Shown here: piece by piece, positions 16,881 through 25,544 of the stretch
Numbering within the stretch: the first letter of the stretch is position 1
Layout: each line of letters starts with the position of its first letter
NCBI RefSeq assembly: GCF_041361345.1
Contig: NZ_JBGKAD010000001.1
Location: 2,046,001 to 2,110,000, forward strand
Source: Halobaculum sp. MBLA0147
Lineage (GTDB): Archaea; Halobacteriota; Halobacteria; Halobacteriales; Haloferacaceae
DNA: 64,000 nt
Direction of reading: 5' to 3'
Notes under the pieces: model-generated
What the model was told of the DNA's origin: nothing
The model's input: only the letters and a program-made list of their open reading frames with translations
Databases searched by the model: none
Program-made: the position numbers and the translations under genes

Positions 16881-18398
16881 GTGACAGACACGCAGCGCAC
16901 ACGCCGGCCCACGGAACCGGACGGGTTCCACTCGCTGTCGCTCACGGACGAGACGCGAGCTACCCTCGACGTGGTCGGAACGCTCCCCGACTGGCTCTCG
17001 GGGGTGTTGCTCCGCAACGGCCCGGGGGCGTTCGAGGTCGGGGAGGCGAGCGTCGACCACTGGTTCGACGGGTTGGCGATGCCGACACGGTTCGGACTCG
17101 ACGGCGCCGCCGACCGCGTCACCTTCCGGAACCGCTTCCTCCGGACGGACGCGTTCGCCGCCGCCCGCGAGGGGGAGTTCACCGGCGGGTTCGCGACCGG
17201 CGAGACCACGCTCCGCGAGCGCCTGTGGGGGATGTTGGTCGGAGAGCCGTACGACAACACCAACGTGATCGCCGAGCGCGTCGGCGACGACTACCTCGCG
17301 TTCACGGAGACGCCACGACAGGTACAGTTCGACCCGGACACGCTCGCGACGACGGGCGACGTGACGTACGACGGCGACGTACCCAGCGGACAACTCACCT
17401 GTGCACACGCCAGACGCGACCCCGACACCGGCCGGCTCGTCACCTTCGACACGTCGTTCGGGCGCCGCCACACTTACGAGGTGTACGAGATCGTCTCGCC
17501 GACGGACCGCCGCCACGTCGCCAGCGTCGAGACGGACCAGCCGAGCTACATGCACAGTTTCGCGCTCACGCCGAACTACGTCGTCTTCACCGAGTTCCCG
17601 TACGTGGTGGAGCCGCTGGCGTTCCTCAAACCCGGCCGGCAGGGGCCGTTCGTGGAGAACTTCCGCTGGGAGCCGGATCGTGGGACCCGACTCCGCGTCG
17701 TCGACCGGGCGGACGGCACGGTCGTCGCCGAGGCGACCGCAGAGCCGTGTTTCGGTTTCCACCACGCGAACGCCTACGAGGACGGCGACGATCTCGTCGT
17801 CGACGTGGAGACCGTCCCGGACGCGGAGTCCGTCGCCACGCTCTCGTTGGACCGGCTCCGGGCGGGCGAGTTGGACGTGCTGGGCGGCCGGATCGAGCGG
17901 TTCCGGATCGACCGCGGCGGCCACCGGGAGGCGCCGACCGTCGACCGCCGGCGGCTGTACGACGGCTCCGCGCTGCCGACCGTCTCGCCGGCGCGGTGGT
18001 GTCGCCCGCACCGCTACGTGTACGCTCAGCGGACCGCACAACCGGTCACCCAGTGGCCCACCGGCGTCGTGAAACTGGACACGGAGACCGGCCGCGTCCG
18101 CGAGTTCGACGACGGTGCCGACCACTTCTCGGAGCCGATCTTCGTCCCGCGGTCGGGGCGGCGGCCCGGCCACGGCGACGGTGGTCGCGGGAGCGGCGCG
18201 AGCAGCGGTCACGGCGACTGGGGTGACACCGCCGAAGACGACGGCGTGGTCCTCACCGTCGGGCTCGACACGGACGCGAGCCGGTCCCGGCTGTTCGTCC
18301 TCGACGGTGCGGACCTCGCGGAACTGGCACGCGTCACACTCCCGCTGGCGCTGCCGTTCGCCTTCCACGGGCGGTTCTTCCCGGAACTGACTCCGTGA
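16881..18398 (+). CDS. Carotenoid oxygenase (RPE65/CCO family)
   Basis: A 505-residue member of the carotenoid cleavage oxygenase family, seven-bladed propeller enzymes with an Fe(II) held by four His. Candidate ligands are in TCAHARRDP (about 175), YMHSFALTPNYVVFTEFP (about 220), GFHHANAYEDGDDLVVD (about 290) and the C-terminal FAFHGRFFPEL. The start has the family pattern WLSGVLLRNGPGAFEVG. Retinal formation from beta-carotene is a possible role in haloarchaea, but substrate is unproven. The C-terminal region has a low-complexity Gly/His/Asp insertion near 425-450. Confidence 0.9.
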   Translation: MTDTQRTRRPTEPDGFHSLSLTDETRATLDVVGTLPDWLSGVLLRNGPGAFEVGEASVDHWFDGLAMPTRFGLDGAADRVTFRNRFLRTDAFAAAREGEFTGGFATGETTLRERLWGMLVGEPYDNTNVIAERVGDDYLAFTETPRQVQFDPDTLATTGDVTYDGDVPSGQLTCAHARRDPDTGRLVTFDTSFGRRHTYEVYEIVSPTDRRHVASVETDQPSYMHSFALTPNYVVFTEFPYVVEPLAFLKPGRQGPFVENFRWEPDRGTRLRVVDRADGTVVAEATAEPCFGFHHANAYEDGDDLVVDVETVPDAESVATLSLDRLRAGELDVLGGRIERFRIDRGGHREAPTVDRRRLYDGSALPTVSPARWCRPHRYVYAQRTAQPVTQWPTGVVKLDTETGRVREFDDGADHFSEPIFVPRSGRRPGHGDGGRGSGASSGHGDWGDTAEDDGVVLTVGLDTDASRSRLFVLDGADLAELARVTLPLALPFAFHGRFFPELTP

Positions 18399-18539
18399 CA
18401 GGGTGTACGTGCGCTTCTGCACGGTCTCGCGCTCCCTCGACGAGTGTCTCTCTCCGGCCCCGACACGACCTGCGACGGGGGCGAATCCGGGTGCGGGAGC
18501 GGGTAGCTTTTTGAAGGTGCGTGATATACACTGCCCTGT

Positions 18540-19889
18540 ATGTCAGACGACAACACAGTACGGAGACGACGGTTCGTGCAGGCGGCCGGTGCCGCGGGTG
18601 TCACGGCACTGGCCGGCTGTTCCGGCGGGAACGGCGGCGGAGACGGGGACGCAACCGGGACGACGACCGGCGGGTCCGGCAGTGGCGAGGGGCCGGACGC
18701 GTTGATCGTCATCGGCTACCCCGAAGACGGGACGCAGTTGTTCCGCGACTACTACGGTGTCAGCGACGGGAGCGAGGAGATCCTCGTCCCGGACGGGCTG
18801 CGCGACGGCGCACTCCCGGCACAGGTCGGCAACGACATGGCGAACGTCACCGGCACCGCACCCGCAGCGGGCGGCCCGGCACAGGAGGCGTTCACCACCA
18901 AGTTCGAAGAGGAGTACGGCGAGTCGCCGGGCGTGTTCACCTCCCAGTCGTACGACTCCGTCGCCGTCCAACTGCTGGCGAACGCCGCCGCGGGGGAGAA
19001 CTCCGGCCCGTCGATCAGAGATCAGATGCGGCGCGTCGCCAACCCCGGTGGGATGGAGGTCACGCCGGACAACCTCGTCGAGGGGGTCGAGGCGGCCGCC
19101 AACGGCGAGGACGTGAACTACCAGGGGGCGTCGTCGGCGGTCAACTTCGACCAGAACGGCGACCCGGCGTCGGCCGCGTACGCCATCTGGACGTTCGCCG
19201 GCACGGACGAGCAGTCGACGAACACCGAGGACGTCCAGAACTTCGAGGGGGCCAACCCCGAGGGGAACGGCCCGTCCGCGGACAGCGGCCCCGGCGGGTT
19301 CGGTCGCGAGATGAGCGTCGGGATCCTGCTGCCGGAGACGGGGAACCTCGCCTCTGTCGGACAGCCGATGATCCAGGCGGCCGAACTCCCCGCGATGGAA
19401 GTCAACGAGGCGGACGTGGACCTCTCGGTGAACGCACAGGTCGAGGACACGGAGACCTCGCCGAACGCCGGGACCTCGGCCGCGAACCGGCTCGTCAACG
19501 CCGGTGTCCCGTCCGTCTGTGGGACCGCCTCTTCGGGCGTGAACGTCCCGGTCTCGAAGTCCGTCTTCATCGAGAACGAGGTCGTCGGCTGCTCGCCGTC
19601 CTCGACGGCGCTGTCGGTGACGAACCTCGAGGACGACGACTTCATCTTCCGGACGGCCCCGTCCGACCGGCTGCAGGGCCGCGTGATGGCGAAGGTCACC
19701 TCCGACCGGCTGAGTTCCTCGACTGCCGCGACGCTGTACGTCAACAACGACTACGGCCAGCAACTGTCGAACCGCTTCGCCAGCGTGTTCGAGGACACCT
19801 TCGACGGTACCGTCTTCCGACAGGTGCCGTACAACCAGGGCGAGTCGTCGTACACCTCCGTGGTGCAGGACGCACTCGCGCCGCAGTGA
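18540..19889 (+). CDS. ABC-type (LivK-like) substrate-binding lipoprotein with swapped halves
   Basis: A 449-residue lipoprotein: Tat-like RRRRF motif, lipobox LAGC (Cys27), Gly-rich linker. In the LivK family the order is SVGILLPETG... first, then the half starting PDALIVIGYP. Here the order is reversed. Residues 52-237 are the normal C-terminal half (PDALIVIGYPEDG to VNYQGASSAVNFD and FAGTDE); residues about 256-449 are the normal N-terminal half (MSVGILLPETGNLASVG to VNNDYGQQLS and SSYTSVVQDALAPQ). The two halves are joined by a Gly/Pro linker, and the gene stops where the second half should begin. This looks like circular permutation. No permease or ATPase genes are adjacent. A T-rich element at 18506-18515 may be its promoter. 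Confidence 0.85.
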   Translation: MSDDNTVRRRRFVQAAGAAGVTALAGCSGGNGGGDGDATGTTTGGSGSGEGPDALIVIGYPEDGTQLFRDYYGVSDGSEEILVPDGLRDGALPAQVGNDMANVTGTAPAAGGPAQEAFTTKFEEEYGESPGVFTSQSYDSVAVQLLANAAAGENSGPSIRDQMRRVANPGGMEVTPDNLVEGVEAAANGEDVNYQGASSAVNFDQNGDPASAAYAIWTFAGTDEQSTNTEDVQNFEGANPEGNGPSADSGPGGFGREMSVGILLPETGNLASVGQPMIQAAELPAMEVNEADVDLSVNAQVEDTETSPNAGTSAANRLVNAGVPSVCGTASSGVNVPVSKSVFIENEVVGCSPSSTALSVTNLEDDDFIFRTAPSDRLQGRVMAKVTSDRLSSSTAATLYVNNDYGQQLSNRFASVFEDTFDGTVFRQVPYNQGESSYTSVVQDALAPQ

Positions 19890-19978
19890 GGCGACGAGCG
19901 GGGTAGTACGTGGACGCGGCGAGCCGGCCGCGGCCGACTCCGACGACGTTTTCTCGTGTGGCCTCCGACGGAGAGTCC

Positions 19979-20911
19979 ATGACGTTGCGGGTCACCTTCC
20001 TCGGCACGAGCGGGGCGGTACCGACGGTCGAACGCGCCCCCAGTGCGATCCACGTGAACCGCGAGGGTGAGTCGCTGCTGTTCGACTGCGGCGAGGGGAC
20101 ACAACGCCAGATGATGCGGTTCGGCACGGGGTTCGACGTGGACCACCTGTTCGTCACGCACCTCCACGGCGACCACGTGTTGGGGATACCCGGTCTCGTC
20201 CAGTCGATGGACTTCAACAACCGCGACGCGCCGCTGGCGATCCACGGCCCGCCCGGGTCGCGTCGCCAGCTCCAGTCGCTGGTCCACGCGGCGGGGCACG
20301 ACCCGTCGTTCCCGGTCCGACTCAACGAGGTGACCGCCGACAGCGTGGCACTCGCCGCCGAGGAGTACGAGGTACGAACCTTCGAGACGGAACACCGCAC
20401 CACCTCCGTCGGCTACGCGCTCGTCGAGGACGACCGGAAGGGGCGGTTCGACCGGCAAAAAGCCGAAGAGGAGTTGGGAATCCCACCCGGCCCGGCGTAC
20501 GGCCGGCTCCACGAGGGGGAGACGGTGGAGTTGGACGACGGGCGCGTGATCGAACCCGAACAGGTCGTCGGCGAACCCCGACCGGGTCGAACGGTGGTCT
20601 ACACCGGCGACACGCGCCCGGTGCCGGCGACGCGACGGGTCGCCGAGGGCGCGGACCTGCTGATCCACGACGCCACGTTCGCCGACGAGGCCCGCGACCG
20701 CGCCGAGTCGACCGGCCACGCGACCGCCCACGAGGCCGGTGAACTCGCCGCCGAGGCCGGCGTGCGGCGGCTCGCGCTCACACACGTCTCCTCGCGGTAC
20801 GCGACCGACGCCGAGCGACTGGAACGGGAGGCACGTGCCGTCTTCGACGGCCACGTCGTGCTCCCGGACGACGGCCACGAGATCGAGGTGCCGTTCCCCG
20901 ACGCGGACTGA
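19979..20911 (+). CDS. rnz: Ribonuclease Z (tRNA 3' endonuclease)
   Basis: A 310-residue metallo-beta-lactamase-fold nuclease that removes 3' trailers from tRNA precursors. HLHGDH at 61-66 is the HxHxDH zinc motif. Further ligands are visible in VYTGDTRP and LTHVSSRY, and the flexible-arm region PPGPAYGRL is typical of tRNase Z. It starts MTLRVTFLGTSGAVPT at the family N-terminus (ATG 19979). tRNA genes in this window lack encoded CCA, consistent with the need for 3' processing. Confidence 0.96.
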   Translation: MTLRVTFLGTSGAVPTVERAPSAIHVNREGESLLFDCGEGTQRQMMRFGTGFDVDHLFVTHLHGDHVLGIPGLVQSMDFNNRDAPLAIHGPPGSRRQLQSLVHAAGHDPSFPVRLNEVTADSVALAAEEYEVRTFETEHRTTSVGYALVEDDRKGRFDRQKAEEELGIPPGPAYGRLHEGETVELDDGRVIEPEQVVGEPRPGRTVVYTGDTRPVPATRRVAEGADLLIHDATFADEARDRAESTGHATAHEAGELAAEAGVRRLALTHVSSRYATDAERLEREARAVFDGHVVLPDDGHEIEVPFPDAD

Positions 20912-20948
20912 GGCTGCCGCTTCGGACGCTTCACGACACCCCGGCGCG

Positions 20949-22052
20949 TCACGGCGTCGCGTCCTCGCCGGCGAGCCGGAGCGTCGGATCGTCGCGCTCG
21001 CGCCAGTCCGTCACCGACCCGGCCTCGTCGAGTCGTCGCTCGTAGTAGTCCAGCGGGTGTGCGGCGACCGCCCGGTGGTCGTCGGCGTTCTCACAGACGC
21101 CGTAGGCGGCCAGCGTCCGACAGGAGGGTGGCGGGTACTGACTCCCGTCGCCGTCGGCGACGACCGCGAGCGTCTCGGCGATCTCGTCGACGCCGATCCC
21201 GCCCGCGCACAGTTTCACGACGTCCTCTTGCCCGACGCCGACCGCCGCGAGGAAGGCGAGCAGCGCGAACCGCGCCTGTCGGGACACCTCCGCGCCGTCG
21301 CGTACGTCCGCGAGCAGCGACGCGAGACACGGCGGGAACAGTTCCGGCGCGAGCGTGTCCACGTCGGCGCGGCCGGTGCGCTCGGCGAGCAACGACCGCA
21401 GTTCCGCGACCTCCGCCTCCAACTCCGTCGCGATGGCCTCGCCGACACCGTCGAACGGGAGCCCCTCGCGGACTCGCGCACGGACCGCCGCCCGGAGTAG
21501 CCGGTACAGCTCCTCGCGTTCGACGCGGACGACTCCGTCGGCGAGTTCGCGGTTGACGAGTCGCCAGTCGTCACCCCACGCGGTGTCGACCAGCGAGAGG
21601 TACGCGCCGACGCCGAGGCGGAACCACTGTGGCTCCGGCGCGCCGCGTCTGGCCGGCTCCGGCTCGCACCGGTGCGCGAGGTCGAACTCCGTCAGCAGTC
21701 GCCGGAGGTCGATCCGGTCGGCACGGCCGTCGTCGCGCGCGAGATCTTCGGTGAACCGCTCGTGGGCGGTCTTCGCCTCCGCGGTGGCGTACTTCTCGAC
21801 GGCCGCCTCCGTGTCGAGGAGGGAGACGAGGATCCGTGCGACCGGGTACGACAGCAGTTCCTCGCGGGTGTTCCAGTCGCGCGGACGCTCGCTGGCCGTC
21901 GTCCCCTCCAACAGTGCCCGCTCGACGCGCTCGCCGGCCCGTTCGACGACCGGGTCGGCCGTCGCCACGAGCGTCGCCAGGTCCACCTCCGCCGTCCGCA
22001 CTGCCTCGCGAGCGCTCGACAGGAACGGGTACCGCGCGTCGAGGGGGTCCAT
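20949..22052 (-). CDS. priL: DNA primase large subunit
   Basis: A 367-residue PriL, partner of PriS in making RNA/DNA primers. The N-terminal helical domain contains YPVARILVSL; the C-terminal domain has the Fe-S cysteines in FPPCLASLL (about 250), PPSCRTLAAYGVC (about 330) and the HPLDYYERRL segment. An extra Cys lies in VVKLCAGG. The fourth cluster ligand is not certain by eye. It starts MDPLDARYPFLSSARE, matching haloarchaeal PriL. priS is not in the window. Confidence 0.92.
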   Translation of the reverse strand: MDPLDARYPFLSSAREAVRTAEVDLATLVATADPVVERAGERVERALLEGTTASERPRDWNTREELLSYPVARILVSLLDTEAAVEKYATAEAKTAHERFTEDLARDDGRADRIDLRRLLTEFDLAHRCEPEPARRGAPEPQWFRLGVGAYLSLVDTAWGDDWRLVNRELADGVVRVEREELYRLLRAAVRARVREGLPFDGVGEAIATELEAEVAELRSLLAERTGRADVDTLAPELFPPCLASLLADVRDGAEVSRQARFALLAFLAAVGVGQEDVVKLCAGGIGVDEIAETLAVVADGDGSQYPPPSCRTLAAYGVCENADDHRAVAAHPLDYYERRLDEAGSVTDWRERDDPTLRLAGEDATP

Positions 22053-22145
22053 ACCGGTGCCGGATTGGAGTGGTCCGTGGGTAAGCCCTGCGGTCCCCGG
22101 AGTGGACGGTCGTCGGCACGAGACGCGGGTGACTACGACGGACTG

Positions 22146-22159
22146 TCACACCGGTGTGA
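22146..22159. promoter_or_regulatory. 14-bp perfect palindrome upstream of priL
   Basis: TCACACCGGTGTGA is a perfect palindrome between the stop of the MinD-like gene and the start of priL, about 95 bases before the priL ATG. It may be an operator or part of a 3'-end structure of the upstream gene. Confidence 0.45.
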
Positions 22160-22184
22160 TCGGGTCACCGACGACGAGCGCGAC

Positions 22185-22985
22185 TCACCGCCCGTCCCCG
22201 CCGTCGGCGGCGGTGTCGACGTTGCCGAACTGGAAGCCGGCCTCGCCGCGCGAGACGGACATCCCGACGAGATCCGGTCGCTGGCGGAGTTCCCCGGCGA
22301 TCTCGCGGTAGGCGACGGCGGCCTCACTGTCTGGCGCGTGCGCGACCACCGGGATGCCGGCGTCCTGTGACTTCGGTACCGCCGGATCCTGCGGGACGTG
22401 CCCCAACAGGTCCGTGTCGAGGAACTGCGCGATCCGCTCGGCGGGCGGGGAGCGCCCGGTCCCGGACTTCGTGAGGACGATCCCACCGACCGGCGCCCCG
22501 GCCCGCTCCGCGACGGAGGTGGTCTTGTCGGCGTCGCGGACGGAGGCGACCCGTGGCGTCGAGACGAGGATCGTCGCGTCGGCGGCACCGGTCGGGACGA
22601 CTGTCTCGCGGGACACGCCCGCGCCGGTGTCGATCACGACGGCGTCGTAGCGGGCCCGCAGCGCCTCGATCACGTCCGGGAACCGCGAGACCTCGGCGTC
22701 CATGAACCCCTCCAGCGTGGTGCCGGCGGGGACCAGGTCGAACCCGCCCGGAGCGGGGTACGTCGCCGCCTCGACGCCGCTGCGACCGGCCAACACCTCG
22801 TGGAGTGTCGGGCGGTCACCCACCTCCACGTCGAGGAAGTCGACGGCGTTGGCCATCGCCAGATCCGCCTCGACGACGACCACGGCGCGGCCGTCCGCGC
22901 CGAGTGCGGCCGCGAGGTTGAGGCTGGTCGTGGTCTTCCCCACGCCCCCTTTCGCGCCGGCGACCGCGAGTACCCGCCCGTTCAT
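22185..22985 (-). CDS. MinD/ParA-like P-loop ATPase
   Basis: About 266 residues. The deviant Walker A AKGGVGKTTT sits at about 11-20, followed by EADLAMANAVDFLD and DTGAGVSRETV, as in MinD-type ATPases that switch between monomer and dimer on membranes or DNA. Haloarchaea carry several MinD paralogues with roles in protein positioning rather than division-site choice. No amphipathic membrane-targeting helix is obvious at the C-terminus. The ATG at 22985 gives the usual N-terminus and lies at leaderless distance from a TAAGTA element (23007-23012); an ATG three codons earlier is possible. Confidence 0.88.
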   Translation of the reverse strand: MNGRVLAVAGAKGGVGKTTTSLNLAAALGADGRAVVVVEADLAMANAVDFLDVEVGDRPTLHEVLAGRSGVEAATYPAPGGFDLVPAGTTLEGFMDAEVSRFPDVIEALRARYDAVVIDTGAGVSRETVVPTGAADATILVSTPRVASVRDADKTTSVAERAGAPVGGIVLTKSGTGRSPPAERIAQFLDTDLLGHVPQDPAVPKSQDAGIPVVAHAPDSEAAVAYREIAGELRQRPDLVGMSVSRGEAGFQFGNVDTAADGGDGR

Positions 22986-23139
22986 ACCCGACAAGCGACC
23001 CCGAGTGTACTTAGTTCACTCGCCGACGGCGCGGCGTGGTCGGTGCGGATCGAAGACGACCCCTGGCCTCGGGTCGTGTCGAGCCGTGAGGGTCGGACGG
23101 TGTCGAGTCCCGCACGTCGCACGCGGACCTCGTGAGTGC

Positions 23140-23892
23140 TCAGAGATACGCGGCGTCCCAGCGGGTCGCCTTCCGGCGGTTGCCACAGGCACACTCGACG
23201 CGGCCCATCGCGTCCATCGTGTCCACGACGGTGTCGCAGGCGCCACAGAGGAACCCGCGGCGGGTCGTGCGGTCGCGATCCTCGTAGGTGACGTAGAACG
23301 GCGCCTGCCCGCCGCGTTCGGCCTCGTCCAAGGCGACGTAGATCCGCTCGCCGTCGGTGTCCGTCCGTGCCTCCGTCAACACCTGCTCGCCGCCGTCGTC
23401 GAGGAACTTCGAGTAGAACCGCTCGGTGAACGACTCGCCGCCGATCTCGATCTCGCGTTCCCCGGCGACGGTGAACCCCTCCTCCTCGTAGAACTCCGCG
23501 CCGGTCTCGTTGGCCGCGAGCACGCGCCCCTCGATCCGCTCGACACCGCGCGAGCGTAGCGTCCGCTCGCACCGCGCGAAGAGGTCTCGCCCGATTCCAC
23601 GGCCCCGCTCGTCGGGGGCGACGTGGAGCCAGTCGATCTCGCCGACCGGCTCGCGGCGCTCGACGTAGTAGCTCTGGACGAACCCGACCACGTCGCCGTC
23701 GTCGTCCGCGACGACGAACACCGCGTCGTCGTCGTCGATCTCCCCCTCCAACTCTTCGGAGCCGTACCACGACTCGATCGCCTCGTCGATCACCGTCTCC
23801 GACAACGCGTGCCCGTAGGAGGCCGCCGTCGAGGCGCGCGCGATGGCTCGGATTGCGTCTACGTCCTCGCGGCGTGCGTTCCTGAGTCGCAT
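23140..23892 (-). CDS. GNAT N-acetyltransferase with C-terminal zinc-finger-like domain
   Basis: A 250-residue fusion. Residues 1 to about 150 form a GNAT fold (MRLRNARREDVDAIRAIAR, acetyl-CoA loop DERGRGIGRDLF near 95, EFYEEEGF near 135). Residues about 212-250 carry Cys216, Cys219, Cys234 and Cys236 in a CxxC...CxC arrangement, consistent with a zinc-binding knuckle. Acceptor unknown. On the minus strand a TATA-like TTTAGTACC at about 23916-23924 predicts leaderless transcription from the ATG at 23892. Confidence 0.82.
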   Translation of the reverse strand: MRLRNARREDVDAIRAIARASTAASYGHALSETVIDEAIESWYGSEELEGEIDDDDAVFVVADDDGDVVGFVQSYYVERREPVGEIDWLHVAPDERGRGIGRDLFARCERTLRSRGVERIEGRVLAANETGAEFYEEEGFTVAGEREIEIGGESFTERFYSKFLDDGGEQVLTEARTDTDGERIYVALDEAERGGQAPFYVTYEDRDRTTRRGFLCGACDTVVDTMDAMGRVECACGNRRKATRWDAAYL

Positions 23893-23900
23893 GTGACTCC

Positions 23901-23911
23901 GTACGGCGTAC
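23901..23911. promoter_or_regulatory. Short palindrome between TATA and start of the GNAT gene; 23893-24265 otherwise gene-free
   Basis: GTACG-G-CGTAC is a perfect inverted repeat between the predicted TATA (about 23920) and the GNAT start codon, a place where a repressor would block transcription. The 373-base gap 23893-24265 also holds the 41-bp tandem repeats at 24097-24214; I see no gene in it. Confidence 0.4.
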
Positions 23912-24096
23912 TGGTACTAAACGGTGTGTGCCGTCGTCCCACGCTGGGAGCGGCGGTCCCGTCTCGACTGTGACACGTTCACAGATCCCCTCCGTTTCGG
24001 GTGGAGACCGGGAGACGGGAGGGACACGGGCGAGAGCGTGTCTGACGCGGGTCTGACGGTCGAATCGGTGCTCGGACACACCCTCCGAGTTGGGTC

Positions 24097-24214
24097 GAGC
24101 GGGTGCTGCGAGCAGTCGACGGGGGACGAGGGGTGCCGAGTGGGTGCTGCGATCAGTCGACGGGAGACGAGGGGTGCCGAGTGGGTGCTGCGATCAGTCG
24201 ACGAGAGTCGAGCC
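24097..24214. repeat. Tandem 41-bp repeat, about 2.9 copies
   Basis: Units start at 24097, 24138 and 24179; each has GGGTGCTGCGA.CAGTCGACG and ends near GAGGGGTGCC, the third diverging at its end. They lie directly upstream of the PHP gene. The copies are contiguous with no spacers, so this is a minisatellite and not a CRISPR. Confidence 0.85.
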
Positions 24215-24265
24215 GGCGCGAGTCCGGACCGGGGCGGTGAAGACGGTCGCGACCGGAGGCGTGGT

Positions 24266-25075
24266 ATGGTCGTCGCGGATCTCCACGTACACACGACGGT
24301 CTCCGACGGGACGCTGACACTGGACGCGGTACCGTCGGCGGCGCGGGCCGCCGACGTGTCCGTCGTCGCGATCACGGATCACGACCGCTACCACCCGGGA
24401 CTCGACGCGCCGGTCCAGACACTCGACGGGATCACCGTCGTCCGCGGGATCGAACTGCGGGTCGAGACGGACACCGAGCGCGTGGACCTGCTCGGCTACG
24501 GGCTCCACGAGACGGCGGCGCTGGCGGCGGAGTGTGACCGAATTCAACGGGACCGCCAGCGGCGCGGCCGCGAGATCGTCACTCGCGTCGAGGCCGAGAC
24601 CGGTGTCGATCTGGACGTGACCGTCGAACCGGGGTTCGGGCGCCCGGACGTGGCCCGCGCCGTCGCCGCCAGCGACGCGCCGTACGACTACGGCGAGACG
24701 TTCGACGACCTGATCGGCGCGGGCCGTCCCTGCTACGTCCCGCGGGACGTGACGCCGGTCGACGAGGCGGTGCCACTCCTGCGCGAGGCGTGTGACGTGG
24801 TCGGACTCGCACACCCGTTCCGGTACGACGACCCCGCCGCCGCGCTCGATCTGATCTCGACGTACGATCTCGACGCCGTCGAGCGGTTCTACGACTACGC
24901 GGGCACAGACCAGCCCGACCCGACGCCCGTCGACGAGCTGGTCGACGCCGAGGGACTGCTCCGGACCGGCGGGAGCGACGCCCACGACGAGACCCTCGGC
25001 GTCGCCGGTCTCGACGCCGCCGACTGGGAGCGACTCCGGGCGCGCCTCGACACGAGCGCGCTCGGCGGTGCGTGA
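24266..25075 (+). CDS. PHP-domain phosphoesterase
   Basis: A 269-residue PHP-domain protein. Metal-binding motifs are DLHVHTTVSDG at 5-15 (His7, His9), ITDHDRY near 37, GIELRVE near 65, LAHPFRYDD near 180 and GSDAHDE near 240, the order expected for PHP hydrolases such as the YciV/RNase AM group. It probably hydrolyses phosphate esters or short nucleotides; substrate unproven. The ATG at 24266 starts right at the first strand. Its last eight codons belong to the first unit of a 35-bp tandem repeat that runs past the stop. Confidence 0.87.
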   Translation: MVVADLHVHTTVSDGTLTLDAVPSAARAADVSVVAITDHDRYHPGLDAPVQTLDGITVVRGIELRVETDTERVDLLGYGLHETAALAAECDRIQRDRQRRGREIVTRVEAETGVDLDVTVEPGFGRPDVARAVAASDAPYDYGETFDDLIGAGRPCYVPRDVTPVDEAVPLLREACDVVGLAHPFRYDDPAAALDLISTYDLDAVERFYDYAGTDQPDPTPVDELVDAEGLLRTGGSDAHDETLGVAGLDAADWERLRARLDTSALGGA

Positions 25076-25188
25076 GGGAGGGCGACACGAGTGTGCTGGG
25101 CGGTACGTGAGTGTGGTCGACACGAGCCCGCTCGGCGGTACGTGAGTGTGGCCGACACGAGCGCGCTGGGCGGTACGTGGGTGTGGTC
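25049..25188. repeat. Four tandem 35-bp repeats starting inside a gene's last codons
   Basis: Units start at 25049, 25084, 25119 and 25154, each containing GACACGAG..CGCT.GGCGGT and CGTGAG. Unit 1 encodes the C-terminal DTSALGGA of the PHP protein and its stop; units 2-4 are non-coding. The period is not a multiple of three. Confidence 0.88.
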
Positions 25189-25207
25189 GAGGCGTGACCG
25201 CCGGTCC

Positions 25208-25519
25208 TCAGGGCTCGTAGCGGAGGCCGTAGAGGATACTGCCGAGCCCGGCGAGTTCGAACCCCTGAATCACGAGGTTGAGCGTCGTGACCGAGACCGG
25301 GACGACGAAGGCGAGCAGTGTCGCGACCGCGGGGACTCCGAGCACGAGGAGGAAGCCGACGCCGACGAACAGCATCGCACGGCTGCGGTTCTGGTAGTAC
25401 CCCCGCAGGGCGATGTAGGCGATCACCAGTCCGAGGAGGACGCCGACGCCCTCACCGAGCAGTCTGAGGTGGCGGAGCGGCCGCTCGGGGAGTCCAAGTT
25501 GGAGTGTGTGTTCGATCAT
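25208..25519 (-). CDS. Small haloarchaeal membrane protein (DUF7521-like)
   Basis: About 103 residues with three hydrophobic segments (about 22-42, 50-72, 75-100) and the connecting motif YYQNRSRAMLF. It resembles the small haloarchaeal DUF7521-type proteins that usually sit next to an HTH gene, as here: the HTH gene lies upstream with a 25-base gap on the same strand. An alternative ATG is three codons earlier at 25528. Function unknown; a membrane sensor for the adjacent regulator is an inference. Confidence 0.65.
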   Translation of the reverse strand: MIEHTLQLGLPERPLRHLRLLGEGVGVLLGLVIAYIALRGYYQNRSRAMLFVGVGFLLVLGVPAVATLLAFVVPVSVTTLNLVIQGFELAGLGSILYGLRYEP

Positions 25520-25544
25520 CGAGACCACACTCCCTGCTGGCCGG

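Noticed and set aside
24097-24214. CRISPR-like array upstream of the PHP gene
   Set aside because: The 41-bp units are contiguous and have no unique spacers between them; this is a minisatellite.
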